Assembly: GCF_001888185.1 (NCBI RefSeq)
Contig: NZ_CP016364.1
Span: 806,001-870,000 of the forward strand
From: Phaeobacter porticola
GTDB lineage: Bacteria; Pseudomonadota; Alphaproteobacteria; Rhodobacterales; Rhodobacteraceae
Length of the DNA: 64,000 bases
Direction of reading: 5' to 3'
The number at the start of each line of letters is the position of its first letter. Positions within the stretch are counted from its first letter, which is position 1. The notes beneath the pieces were generated by a model. It was not told where the DNA came from. It saw nothing but the letters and a program-made list of their open reading frames with translations, and ran no database searches. This document shows, piece by piece, positions 35,871 through 45,073 of this stretch. A program made the translations under genes and the position numbers.

Positions 35871-37549
35871 TGGGTCAGCCTCAGCTGGCGAATGGATGTG
35901 GCGATGGAGGCAAAGGCATCGCTGATCTCCAGGCCTTCCACGTCAAAATGATGGGCGTCAGAGCTCGCGCAGTCTTTCAGAACTGCGGTGCCACTGTTGG
36001 GGGCCTCAAAGCCGATGGTGTAGACAACGATGCCCTGGCTCTTGGCCGCGGTGCAGACAGCACTGGTGCGGGCATTCTTAGTGGTGGTGCCCCAGCTATC
36101 GTAGACGCCATAGTACCATGTACTGCGGGCGGAGCTTTGACCCATCCAATCACCATAGAGGTATTTGTAAAGATATTTGAGCGAGGTATCCGCAAAGAGG
36201 TCAGCATAGCTTAGCCGTTGTACCTGCGCCGGTTCGCCCTCTTCATCCTGCCACCAGCAGTAGCTGCTATTGCATTTGCGATAGCTGCCTTGACCATATG
36301 CGTGGTCTTCCCAGCGGTTCATATTGTCCCAATAGTATTTATCGCGCTGCGGATCATAGGTGGAATAGCGGGCTCTGGAGCTGGAAGCCGCAGGGTTGTA
36401 GTACACGTCCGACGGGCCCTCGCGGTGATCACTCTCTACATAATACTGCGAGGTGTTTTGCCCATCCGTCATGAGGACGATGATCTTGACCGTGTCATTG
36501 TCGTTGAAGCTTACGGGGCGATTGCTGAAGGTTGCGGGCACCATAGCGCCGCCGCCCCCCGACAGCGCGCTGATCGCAGGGCGTGCGCTTGGATCCAGCA
36601 ACGCCGTGCCCCATTTCATACCAACGTCGATGGAGGTGTTGCCTTGCGCGTAGAGATTCTGGATGAAATCCTTCAGCGTGTCGGCATCCTTCTGGAGCGG
36701 CAGAATTTCACGGTCCGCGCGATCTTCGCAGACAGGGCTGCTCACCAGGTTTGAGCTGGTACGGTAATCGCTGCCGGACCAGGGGCTGAAATGCATGGTG
36801 CGTTTCAGTTCCTCGGTCGTCGACAAAGCGGTGCTCTGGAAATGAGGGCCGGTGAAGTTTACGCAATTGGAATATTCATGCTCTTCGGTGGCATTGTACT
36901 GCTGCAACAGCTCCGCAGGCAGGCTGACTTGTGTGGCGTAGGGGACAATCGATACGGACATTTTGCCATCGGTCGTATTGGCGACCATAGTGTCGATGAA
37001 TTCCTTTGCCGCAATTTTGAGATTGGTCAGGCGACTGTTGGAGCGCATCGATCCCGAGACGTCCAGAACAAGTGAGATTTCCAGCGCGTCGATGCTCTCT
37101 TCTGCGCGGGAGGTCGCATAAAGTGGCATGTCCTGACCGCTGGAGAATTTCAGCATATGGGTTTCGAACGTGGTGTCGATGGTGCTTTGCACCTTTTTGA
37201 AACCGATCCCGGTTTCGGCCACCGGTGGGGTGTAATATTTGTTGAGCCCGGCCTTGTTGAGATAGTCCTGAACAACCACCGCAGGCGGCAGTGGCTGATC
37301 AAGATCAGCTGCTGCAAGAACCGCACGGTCAAGCGTATATTGTAGGATGGTCCGGTCCCGTTCCATGCGCATCAGGTCAACGCCAATGCCGCCCACTGCC
37401 AACATGGACAGCAGAAACCCGACCATAGGTTTCACCAGCACGCCGGATTCGTCTTGCCGAAAGGCGCGCAGCTCTGCTCCGCCCTTGATGCAAGCGGTCA
37501 GGCAGGCCTGTCGGACTGCGATGGAAATATTGTCAAAACCTATACTCAT
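35867..37549 (-). CDS. TadG-like protein with von Willebrand factor A domain
   Basis: A 560-residue exported protein. A TadE/TadG-type membrane helix (about 39-60, KPMVGFLLSMLAVGGIGVDL) is followed by a VWA domain beginning at LVLDVSGSMRS (MIDAS, metal-dependent adhesion motif). The middle is rich in Tyr, Trp, Ser and Asp. Such TadG proteins are adhesive components of Tad pili. The start MSIGFDNISIA is preferred over an ATG 14 codons upstream. It heads the three-gene unit and is divergent from gdhA. Confidence 0.87.
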   Translation of the reverse strand: MSIGFDNISIAVRQACLTACIKGGAELRAFRQDESGVLVKPMVGFLLSMLAVGGIGVDLMRMERDRTILQYTLDRAVLAAADLDQPLPPAVVVQDYLNKAGLNKYYTPPVAETGIGFKKVQSTIDTTFETHMLKFSSGQDMPLYATSRAEESIDALEISLVLDVSGSMRSNSRLTNLKIAAKEFIDTMVANTTDGKMSVSIVPYATQVSLPAELLQQYNATEEHEYSNCVNFTGPHFQSTALSTTEELKRTMHFSPWSGSDYRTSSNLVSSPVCEDRADREILPLQKDADTLKDFIQNLYAQGNTSIDVGMKWGTALLDPSARPAISALSGGGGAMVPATFSNRPVSFNDNDTVKIIVLMTDGQNTSQYYVESDHREGPSDVYYNPAASSSRARYSTYDPQRDKYYWDNMNRWEDHAYGQGSYRKCNSSYCWWQDEEGEPAQVQRLSYADLFADTSLKYLYKYLYGDWMGQSSARSTWYYGVYDSWGTTTKNARTSAVCTAAKSQGIVVYTIGFEAPNSGTAVLKDCASSDAHHFDVEGLEISDAFASIATSIRQLRLTQ

Positions 37550-37907
37550 ATGTCGAACCCCCAGCCGCCTAACCCCCCGGTTCAGCGCCAATAGAAACGG
37601 ACTTTCATACTTATTAATGCTTTATGAAGGTGGCGGAATTGGGGCGTATACCGGGCCAAGTCGCGCGCATTGTTTTCGATTTTACGGGCAATGAACCCTG
37701 CGAAAAGCTGTTGTCGCCCATCGGTGGACAACTTGCTCTGACCCGGCGACTCAGTTGTGATGCAGATAAATGAACCGTGTTTCAATTTGCCTGAAATTGA
37801 TTCTTTTTCCATGGGAATGGTCAAAAAGGTCGCACCTTCTTAATCCAAGAGTCATAGTGTCCGAACACTATCTCACTGAGTCGACGCAGAAGCACGGAGT
37901 ACAGCCG
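37550..37907. other. 358-bp divergent intergenic region, tadG / gdhA
   Basis: No convincing gene is present. It holds two divergent promoters by position, an AT-rich stretch near 37612-37625, and the gdhA palindrome listed separately. Confidence 0.6.
37854..37871 (+). promoter_or_regulatory. Palindrome upstream of gdhA
   Basis: ATAGTGT-CCGA-ACACTAT is a perfect 7-bp inverted repeat 36 bases before the gdhA start. It is placed like an operator; the binding protein is unknown. Confidence 0.5.
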
Positions 37908-39338
37908 ATGAGCAGTGCAACAGAACCCAGTTTTCGCCAGAGTGTGGACCTAATGTTCAACAGGGCGGTGTCCTTGATGGATCTGCCGCCTGGCCTGGAA
38001 GAGAAGATCAGGGTTTGCAACGCGACCTATACGGTGCGGTTCGGAGTTCGCCTGCGGGGCGGCATCCAGACCTTCACCGGGTATCGTTCGGTGCATTCCG
38101 AACATATGGAACCCGTGAAGGGCGGCATCCGCTATGCGATGGGCGTGAATCAGGATGAGGTTGAGGCGCTGGCGGCGCTGATGACCTATAAATGTGCGCT
38201 GGTTGAGGCGCCGTTTGGCGGCTCCAAGGGCGGGCTATGCATTGATCCGCGCCAGTATGAAGAGCACGAGCTGGAGCTGATCACCCGCCGTTTCGCCTAT
38301 GAGCTGGCCAAACGGGATCTGATCAACCCCTCCCAGAACGTTCCGGCCCCGGATATGGGCACGGGTGAGCGTGAAATGGCGTGGATTGCCGACCAATATG
38401 CGCGGATGAACACCACCGATATCAACGCCAAGGCCTGTGTGACCGGCAAGCCGCTGAACGCGGGCGGCATCGCCGGCCGGGTCGAGGCGACGGGCCGCGG
38501 CGTGCAGTATGCTCTACGCGAATTCTTCCGTAATCCGGAGGATGTGGCGGCTGCCAATATGGACGGCAAACTGGACGGCAAACGGGTTATTGTTCAGGGC
38601 CTCGGCAATGTGGGCTACCACGCGGCCAAATTTCTGATGTCGGAAGACGGCGCCAAGATCACGGCTGTGATCGAGCGTGACGGTGGTCTGATCGACGAAA
38701 ATGGTCTTGATATCGAAGCGGTGTTCCAGTGGATCGCCAGCAATGGCGGTGTCACAGGCTACCCGGATGCGCGGTATGTTGAAAATGGCGCGCTGTTGTT
38801 GGAAGAAGACTGTGACATCCTGATCCCAGCGGCACTGGAAGGGGTGATCAATCTCACCAATGCAGCCAACATCAAAGCGCGCCTGATTATCGAGGCTGCG
38901 AATGGCCCCGTCACTGCGGGTGCGGATGAGATCTTGCGCGACAAAGGCATCGTGATCATTCCTGATATGTATGCCAACGCAGGCGGTGTGACGGTTTCCT
39001 ACTTTGAGTGGGTCAAAAACCTCAGCCATATTCGCTTTGGCCGGATGCAACGCCGCCAGGAAGAGGCGCGTCATCAGCTGGTTGTGGATGAGCTGGAGGC
39101 CCTGTCTGAAAGCCTGGGCAAGACCTGGACGCTGAACCCAAAGTTCACCGAACGCTACCTGCGGGGCGCTGATGAGCTGGAGTTGGTGCGCTCGGGTCTG
39201 GATGACACCATGCGCACGGCCTATCAGTCGATGCGGGAGGTCTGGCATGGCCGCAATGACGTGACTGATCTGCGTACCGCCGCTTATCTGGTGTCCATTG
39301 ACAAGGTTGCCAAGAGCTACCGCGCCAAGGGGCTTTGA
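37908..39338 (+). CDS. gdhA: Glutamate dehydrogenase
   Basis: A 476-residue enzyme interconverting glutamate and 2-oxoglutarate plus ammonia. The substrate-site lysine is in KGGIRYA, the catalytic lysine in PFGGSKGGL, and the nucleotide fold begins at VIVQGLGNVGYHAAK. The size fits the NAD-type branch related to Glu/Leu/Phe/Val dehydrogenases. The start MSSATEPSF follows GGAG 9 bases upstream; the longer upstream frame is not used. A strong terminator follows. Confidence 0.94.
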   Translation: MSSATEPSFRQSVDLMFNRAVSLMDLPPGLEEKIRVCNATYTVRFGVRLRGGIQTFTGYRSVHSEHMEPVKGGIRYAMGVNQDEVEALAALMTYKCALVEAPFGGSKGGLCIDPRQYEEHELELITRRFAYELAKRDLINPSQNVPAPDMGTGEREMAWIADQYARMNTTDINAKACVTGKPLNAGGIAGRVEATGRGVQYALREFFRNPEDVAAANMDGKLDGKRVIVQGLGNVGYHAAKFLMSEDGAKITAVIERDGGLIDENGLDIEAVFQWIASNGGVTGYPDARYVENGALLLEEDCDILIPAALEGVINLTNAANIKARLIIEAANGPVTAGADEILRDKGIVIIPDMYANAGGVTVSYFEWVKNLSHIRFGRMQRRQEEARHQLVVDELEALSESLGKTWTLNPKFTERYLRGADELELVRSGLDDTMRTAYQSMREVWHGRNDVTDLRTAAYLVSIDKVAKSYRAKGL

Positions 39339-39374
39339 CCTTATTCAAGGCAGCCCTTTTGGGTCATACATAAG

Positions 39375-39404
39375 AAAAGAGGCGGCATGTCCCGCCTCTT
39401 TTTT
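39375..39404 (+). terminator. Intrinsic terminator of gdhA
   Basis: AAAAGAGGCGG and CCGCCTCTTTT form an 11-bp stem followed by more T residues. Confidence 0.93.
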
Positions 39405-39641
39405 CGTTTCAGTGGCCCTTGGGCGCGAAGTGGGGTGAATGCGACCCGGTGCTGGTGGTCTGCGTCGCTTTCAGTACTAGACATATGTGTCCTGAATATG
39501 CTGCTGATAACGGGCGGCTGATCTGCACGGGGCTGGTATCCCAGCGGCGATCCGGTCAGACTGGCACGCGAAGACACCAGGGCAGTTGGTCGGGGCAAAT
39601 GCCCGCGTCTGATCGTCGGGTAAAAGACCAAGGGGGCGGGG

Positions 39642-40895
39642 ATGCGATTTTCTGGCTGGCGTGTGCTGCGCGAAGGGCTGACTGGCAATCGGGGCTGGCA
39701 GGGCCATTGGCGCGACCCGGATCCCAAACCCGAATATGATGCGGTGATCATCGGGGGTGGTGGTCATGGGCTGGCGACGGCCTATTATCTGGCCAAAGAT
39801 CACGGCATGACCAATATCGCCGTGCTGGAGCGCGGCTATATCGGCGGTGGCAATGTGGGGCGCAACACCACCATCGTGCGGGCGAATTATTATCTACCGG
39901 GCAACTCTGAGTTCTATTCCCATTCCCTGAAGCTGTGGGAGGGGTTGGAACAGGATCTCAACTACAATGCGATGATGTCGCAGCGTGGCATTCTGAATGT
40001 GTTTCACAATGATGCGCAGCGCGACAGCGCCGTGCGGCGCGCGAACGCGATCATCAATCAGGGAGATGATGCCGAAATCCTGTCCCGCGATCAACTGCGC
40101 GAGATGGTGCCGCTGCTGAATTATGCCAACAATCGCTTTCCCATTCAGGGGGCGCTGTTGCAGCGCCGGGCAGGCACGGCGCGCCATGATGCGGTGGCCT
40201 GGGGGTTTGCGCGGGGGGCGGATCAGCGGGGTGTTGATATCCTGCAGAACTGTGAGGTGACCGGAATTCGGACCGAGGGTGGCAAGGTCATCGGGGTTGA
40301 GACCTCCCGTGGTCTGATCCGTGCGGGCAAGGTCGCTATGGCCGCCGCCGGGCGGTCCAGCCAGGTGGCCGCGATGGCTGGTCTGACCCTGCCGATTGAG
40401 AGCCACGTCTTGCAGGCGTTTGTCTCAGAGGGTCTGAAGCCGATCATTGATCATGTCCTCACTTTTGCTGAGGGGCATTTGTACATCAGTCAGTCGGACA
40501 AGGGCGGGTTGGTCTTTGGCAGCTACCTTGATCTCTACGCTTCTTATGCGGCGCGGGGGAACCTGCCGATGGTGGAGCACACAATGGAGGCCTGCATGGC
40601 GATGCTGCCCACCATCGGCAAGGCGCGGCTGTTGCGCAGCTGGGGCGGCATCATGGATATGACACCGGATGGCTCGCCCATCATCGACCGAACGTCGATT
40701 GACGGGCTCTATCTCAATGCGGGCTGGTGCTATGGCGGGTTCAAGGCAACGCCGGCCTCTGGGCAGTGTTATGCCCATCTGATCGCCACGGACCGTCCCC
40801 ATGAGGCTGCGGCGGCATTCCGGTTGGACCGGTTCGAAACTGGCCATGGCCTGATGGATGAGGAGGCGACCGGTGCGCAGCATAATCTGCATTGA
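39642..40895 (+). CDS. soxB: Sarcosine oxidase beta subunit
   Basis: A 417-residue FAD protein, the catalytic subunit of heterotetrameric sarcosine oxidase, which oxidatively demethylates sarcosine to glycine. The FAD motif GGGGHGLATAYYLA is at about 39-52. The histidine in RHDAVAWGFA (near 182) aligns with the covalent FMN attachment site by my reading. The start MRFSGWRVLREGL matches the family. It leads the soxBDAG operon; formaldehyde produced is normally captured by tetrahydrofolate on SoxA. Confidence 0.95.
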   Translation: MRFSGWRVLREGLTGNRGWQGHWRDPDPKPEYDAVIIGGGGHGLATAYYLAKDHGMTNIAVLERGYIGGGNVGRNTTIVRANYYLPGNSEFYSHSLKLWEGLEQDLNYNAMMSQRGILNVFHNDAQRDSAVRRANAIINQGDDAEILSRDQLREMVPLLNYANNRFPIQGALLQRRAGTARHDAVAWGFARGADQRGVDILQNCEVTGIRTEGGKVIGVETSRGLIRAGKVAMAAAGRSSQVAAMAGLTLPIESHVLQAFVSEGLKPIIDHVLTFAEGHLYISQSDKGGLVFGSYLDLYASYAARGNLPMVEHTMEACMAMLPTIGKARLLRSWGGIMDMTPDGSPIIDRTSIDGLYLNAGWCYGGFKATPASGQCYAHLIATDRPHEAAAAFRLDRFETGHGLMDEEATGAQHNLH

Positions 40896-40976
40896 TCCCC
40901 GCCTTGCCAAATTCGCGCCTGCGATCGCCGCAGCGGTGGATATGAGTATTTTTGGAAAGGTGAAAGGGCGTCGGCC

Positions 40977-41237
40977 ATGAGGATTACCTGCCCCCTATGT
41001 GGTGAGCGCGATCGGCGCGAGTTCTATTACCGGGGTGCCGCGCTGGAGGCACCTGCAGAGGGCGACAGTCCTGAGGTCTGGCATGCCCATGTCCATCTGC
41101 GGGACAATCCCGCCGGTCCGGTTGAGGAATGGTGGTATCACCAGCAAGGCTGCGGCAGCTGGATCTGGGTGCGGCGCGACACGTCCAGTCACGAGATGCT
41201 CGCGGTGCAGCTGGCATCTGCGCAGGAGGATCTGTGA
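40977..41237 (+). CDS. soxD: Sarcosine oxidase delta subunit
   Basis: An 86-residue subunit with the zinc-binding pattern CPLCGERDRREF at the N-terminus plus further His and Cys residues (HAHVHLR, HQQGCGSW). It binds Zn2+ in the heterotetramer. Its stop overlaps the soxA start (TGATG). Confidence 0.95.
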   Translation: MRITCPLCGERDRREFYYRGAALEAPAEGDSPEVWHAHVHLRDNPAGPVEEWWYHQQGCGSWIWVRRDTSSHEMLAVQLASAQEDL

Positions 41238-44158
41238 TGCGGATCGCAGGATGGGCGGGGAGGTCCGATACGCGCGAGGTCGGCTTTTCCTTCAATGGGC
41301 GCGCCCTGACCGGGCGGGAAGGGGAGCCGCTGGCGGCAGCCCTGCTGGCCAATGACATTCATCTGGTGGGGCGGTCGTTCAAATATCACCGCCCACGCGG
41401 CATCCTGACTGCTGGCAGTGAAGAACCCAACGCGTTGGTCACCGTGGGAGAGGGGGCAGCACAGGAGCCCAATCTGAGGGCCACCACGCTGCCGCTTTAT
41501 GAAGGACTGGCGGCGCGCAGTCAGAATTGCTGGCCGTCGGTTGGTTTTGACGTGATGGCGGTGAACGATCTGGCCGCACCGTTTCTGGGCGCGGGGTTTT
41601 ACTATAAGACCTTTATGTGGCCAGCGGCGTTCTGGGAAAAGATCTATGAGCCGATCATCCGTCGCGCTGCCGGGCTGGGGGCATTGTCTGGTGCGCCGGA
41701 TGATGGGATCTACGAGAAGGCTTATGGGTTCTGTGATCTCTTGGTGATCGGGGCCGGGCCTTCGGGGTTGATGGCGGCGCTGACCGCGGCGCGGGGTGGC
41801 GCGGATGTGATCCTGTGTGACGAGGACAACCAGTCCGGTGGTCGATTGCTCAGCGAACAAGAGACCATCAACGGAAACCCGGCGCAGCAGTGGATTGCGG
41901 CCACGCTGGCAGAGCTGGATAGTCTGGACAATGTGCGTCGTATGGCGCGTACGACTGTGACAGGTGTTTACGATCAGGGAACTTACGGCGCGCTTGAGAC
42001 AGTACCTGCCGGTGGCGGTAAACCCGCGCGCGCCTGTTTCTGGCGGCTGGTGACCAAACGGGCGATCTTGGCGGCGGGCGCGTTGGAGCGACCCGTGGCT
42101 TTTGCCAATAATGACCGGCCAGGGATCATGCTGGCAGGGGCCGTGCGCAGTTATCTTAATCGTTGGGGGGTGGCGCCGGGGGAGCGGGTGACCGTGTTTG
42201 CCAACAACGATGATGCCCACCGTACCGCGCGGGATCTGGTTGCGGCCGGGGTGCATGTGGCGGCGGTGATCGACAGCCGCCATGACGCCCCGCAGAGCCC
42301 TGATTTTCGGGTGATCCGTGGGGCGCAGGTCTGCAATGCCTCTGGCCGTCAACGGTTGGAGAGCCTGACCCTGCGAACGGTATCGGGTGAGGAGAAGTTG
42401 CAGACGGACTGTCTGGCCATGTCCGGTGGTTGGAACCCGACGCTGCATCTGACCTGTCATCTGAACGGGCGCCCCCGCTGGCGGCGGGACCTTGCGTGTT
42501 TTGTGCCGCAGGACGGCGCGGTTCCCGGGATGGATATCGCCGGTGCCTGTCGCGGACGGTTTACCACTGCGGCGGCCTTGCAAGATGGCGCTGAGGCCGG
42601 CGCGCGGGCGCTTGAGGCATTGGGCAAGTGGGCGGTTGCGGCAGAGGTGCCTGAGGCGGAGCAGGCGGAATATCGCATTTCTCCGCTGTGGTCGGTGCCG
42701 GGGCGCGGGCGCGCCTGGGTTGATTTTCAGAATGACGTCACGGTCAAGGATATCTGTCAGGCCGGGCGCGAGAACTTCCGCTCGGTCGAGCATATGAAGC
42801 GCTACACCACCCAAGGGATGGCCACGGATCAGGGCAAAAGCTCAAACGTGGTGGCGCTGGCGGTTTTGGCGGAGGCCACGGGGCGCAGTATCCCCGAGAC
42901 CGGCACCACCACGTTCCGCCCACCTTATGTGCCGGTGCCGATTGGCGTATTGGGGGCTGGAGCGCAAGGCCAGGGATTTGCGCCGCGCCGTTTGCTGACT
43001 TCACATGCGACAGCTGAGGATATGGGGGCCCATATGATGGAGGTCGGCCTGTGGTATCGGGCGGGCTATTTCCCCAAACCCGGCGAGACCAGCTGGCGGC
43101 AGTCCTGTGACCGTGAGGTCGGATATGTGCGCAATGCGGTCGGGGTCGCGGATGTCTCGACCCTTGGCAAGATCGACATTCAGGGGCAGGATGCGGCGCG
43201 GTTGCTGAATTATGTCTATGCCAATGGCTTTGCCAAGCTGAAACCCGGTCGGGTGCGCTACGGTCTGATGCTGCGCGAAGACGGGTTCGTGATGGATGAT
43301 GGCACCACCGCCTGTCTGGCGCCGAACCGTTATGTGATGACCACCACCACCGCCGCCGCCGGGCAGGTCATGGCGCATCTGGAGTTCGTGACGCAGGCAT
43401 TGCACCCCGATTGGGATGTGCGGATCAATTCGGTCACCGAGCAATGGGCGCAGTTTTCCGTCGCAGGCCCCAAGGCGCGCGCGCTGTTGCAGGGTCTGCT
43501 GGGCGTGGCGTTTGAACCCGCTGATTGGCCGTTCATGGCCTGTGGTGAGATCGCGCTGGGCGAGATTCCCGCGCGACTGTTCCGAATCTCATTCTCCGGT
43601 GAGGAAGCCTATGAACTGGCGGTGCCGGCGCGCTATGGCGACAGCCTGTTTGATGAGTTGCTGCGCCGGGCCGAGGGTCTGGGCGGTGGCGCCTACGGGT
43701 TGGAGGCGCTGAACGCCTTGCGGATCGAGAAGGGGTTTTTGACCCATGCCGAGATCAACGGCACGGCCACCCTGCATGATCTGGGCTTTGGCGGTATGCT
43801 GGCGTCTGGCAAACCTTGTGTGGGCCGCGAATTGGCGCAGCGCGAGGGGCTGACGGCCAAGGATCGGATGCGGCTTGTGGGAATCAAACCCATCGGTGCC
43901 GTGCAGCAGTTGACAGCGGGCGCTCATCTTTTTGATCCGCAGGATCCGGTCGAGCGAGTTTATGATCAGGGCTATGTGACCTCTGTCGGATACTCCCCGA
44001 CACTGGGCCATATGATTGGTCTGGCGCTGATAAAGAACGGCCCAGACCGGATTGGCGATCCCATTCGTATGGTGGATCACACGGCGGGGCTGGATGCGCT
44101 TTGTGAAATTGTGGATCCGGTATTCTTTGATCCAGAAGGAGAACGTGCCCGTGGTTGA
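41237..44158 (+). CDS. soxA: Sarcosine oxidase alpha subunit
   Basis: A 973-residue subunit. The N-terminal ferredoxin-like region (about 20-100) is followed by an NAD-binding Rossmann domain with GAGPSGLMAAL near 173-183, and the C-terminal half (about 590-973) is a GcvT-like folate domain that receives the one-carbon unit. The full domain order matches the family. It starts at the soxD stop and overlaps soxG. Confidence 0.96.
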   Translation: MRIAGWAGRSDTREVGFSFNGRALTGREGEPLAAALLANDIHLVGRSFKYHRPRGILTAGSEEPNALVTVGEGAAQEPNLRATTLPLYEGLAARSQNCWPSVGFDVMAVNDLAAPFLGAGFYYKTFMWPAAFWEKIYEPIIRRAAGLGALSGAPDDGIYEKAYGFCDLLVIGAGPSGLMAALTAARGGADVILCDEDNQSGGRLLSEQETINGNPAQQWIAATLAELDSLDNVRRMARTTVTGVYDQGTYGALETVPAGGGKPARACFWRLVTKRAILAAGALERPVAFANNDRPGIMLAGAVRSYLNRWGVAPGERVTVFANNDDAHRTARDLVAAGVHVAAVIDSRHDAPQSPDFRVIRGAQVCNASGRQRLESLTLRTVSGEEKLQTDCLAMSGGWNPTLHLTCHLNGRPRWRRDLACFVPQDGAVPGMDIAGACRGRFTTAAALQDGAEAGARALEALGKWAVAAEVPEAEQAEYRISPLWSVPGRGRAWVDFQNDVTVKDICQAGRENFRSVEHMKRYTTQGMATDQGKSSNVVALAVLAEATGRSIPETGTTTFRPPYVPVPIGVLGAGAQGQGFAPRRLLTSHATAEDMGAHMMEVGLWYRAGYFPKPGETSWRQSCDREVGYVRNAVGVADVSTLGKIDIQGQDAARLLNYVYANGFAKLKPGRVRYGLMLREDGFVMDDGTTACLAPNRYVMTTTTAAAGQVMAHLEFVTQALHPDWDVRINSVTEQWAQFSVAGPKARALLQGLLGVAFEPADWPFMACGEIALGEIPARLFRISFSGEEAYELAVPARYGDSLFDELLRRAEGLGGGAYGLEALNALRIEKGFLTHAEINGTATLHDLGFGGMLASGKPCVGRELAQREGLTAKDRMRLVGIKPIGAVQQLTAGAHLFDPQDPVERVYDQGYVTSVGYSPTLGHMIGLALIKNGPDRIGDPIRMVDHTAGLDALCEIVDPVFFDPEGERARG

Positions 44159-44696
44159 GTTGCGTGCAAAAACACCCTGTGCCGGATTGTTGCCCATCAC
44201 CGTCGGGAACCTCACGCTCTGTGAAGTGGATCCCGCAGTGATGACCTCACTTGCTCCCTATCAGGGCCAGAGCAAGGCGCTGTCCGACGCGTTGGGCACA
44301 GCACATGGTCTGCGCTGGCCCGCGCCAAACCGGAGCCACACTAAAGCTGGCGCGCGGGTGATCTGGTTCGGCCGCGAGATGGCGCTGCTTACTGGTGTGG
44401 CGCCAGATCCTGCGTTGTTTGAACATGCCGCCCTTACTGACCAAAGTGATGGCTGGGCCGTTGTCCGTCTTGAGGGCAATGGCGGCGAGGACGTGCTGGC
44501 GCGGCTCTGTCCGGTCGATCTGCGTGCGTCGGTGTTCAAACGCGGGCATACGTTGCGTTGCGAGCTAAAACATATGGCGGTTTCGGTCACGCGGCTGGGG
44601 CCAAAGACATTTCAGGTCATGGTTTTTCGCTCACTCGCCGAAACACTTGTGGAGGAAGTGAAAACAGCGATGGAAGCTGTCGAGGCACGGGGGTAG
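44151..44696 (+). CDS. soxG: Sarcosine oxidase gamma subunit
   Basis: A 181-residue subunit of heterotetrameric sarcosine oxidase, with the GcvT-like fold. A GTG start at 44151 is chosen because AAGGAG lies 9 bases upstream, whereas the GTG at 44145 would leave only 3 bases. It overlaps the soxA end by 8 bases. Confidence 0.9.
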   Translation: MVELRAKTPCAGLLPITVGNLTLCEVDPAVMTSLAPYQGQSKALSDALGTAHGLRWPAPNRSHTKAGARVIWFGREMALLTGVAPDPALFEHAALTDQSDGWAVVRLEGNGGEDVLARLCPVDLRASVFKRGHTLRCELKHMAVSVTRLGPKTFQVMVFRSLAETLVEEVKTAMEAVEARG

Positions 44697-44733
44697 TCTC
44701 TGGGATCACCAACTGATTCCGGGAGCCAAGTGT

Positions 44734-45072
44734 ATGATCCGTCTTGCCCTTGTTGCAGCTTTGCTGGCAGCGCCAGCCTATGCAGCTGAAAAGAAAGAAG
44801 AAAGCTGCAAATATCAGGGGCAGGTCATCGCCGCCGTGCAGCAAGCCCGGCTCGACAAGATCAAGCAGGCGGATGTCGCCCAGACGATTCTCGACAGCGA
44901 GCCAGACTGGCCCGAGCAATACAGCAAGGCCATTCCGCAGCTGACAGCGCATATCTATAGCCTGCGCAAGCGAGATCTGCGTAACACTGACTTTGGGGCG
45001 CTGCTGGAACAGCAATGCCTGGAGAATTGGGAGCAGATCCAGAGCATGAAAAAACAGTTGCAGAGCAGCTGA
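44734..45072 (+). CDS. Small exported protein of unknown function
   Basis: A 112-residue protein with a signal peptide (MIRLALVAALLAAPAYA, cleavage after AYA at 17). The mature part is helical and charged with two cysteines (24 and 95). The family is not recognised. It sits between soxG and dnaG, 1 base before dnaG, so it may share the dnaG transcript. Confidence 0.72.
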   Translation: MIRLALVAALLAAPAYAAEKKEESCKYQGQVIAAVQQARLDKIKQADVAQTILDSEPDWPEQYSKAIPQLTAHIYSLRKRDLRNTDFGALLEQQCLENWEQIQSMKKQLQSS

Positions 45073-45073
45073 T

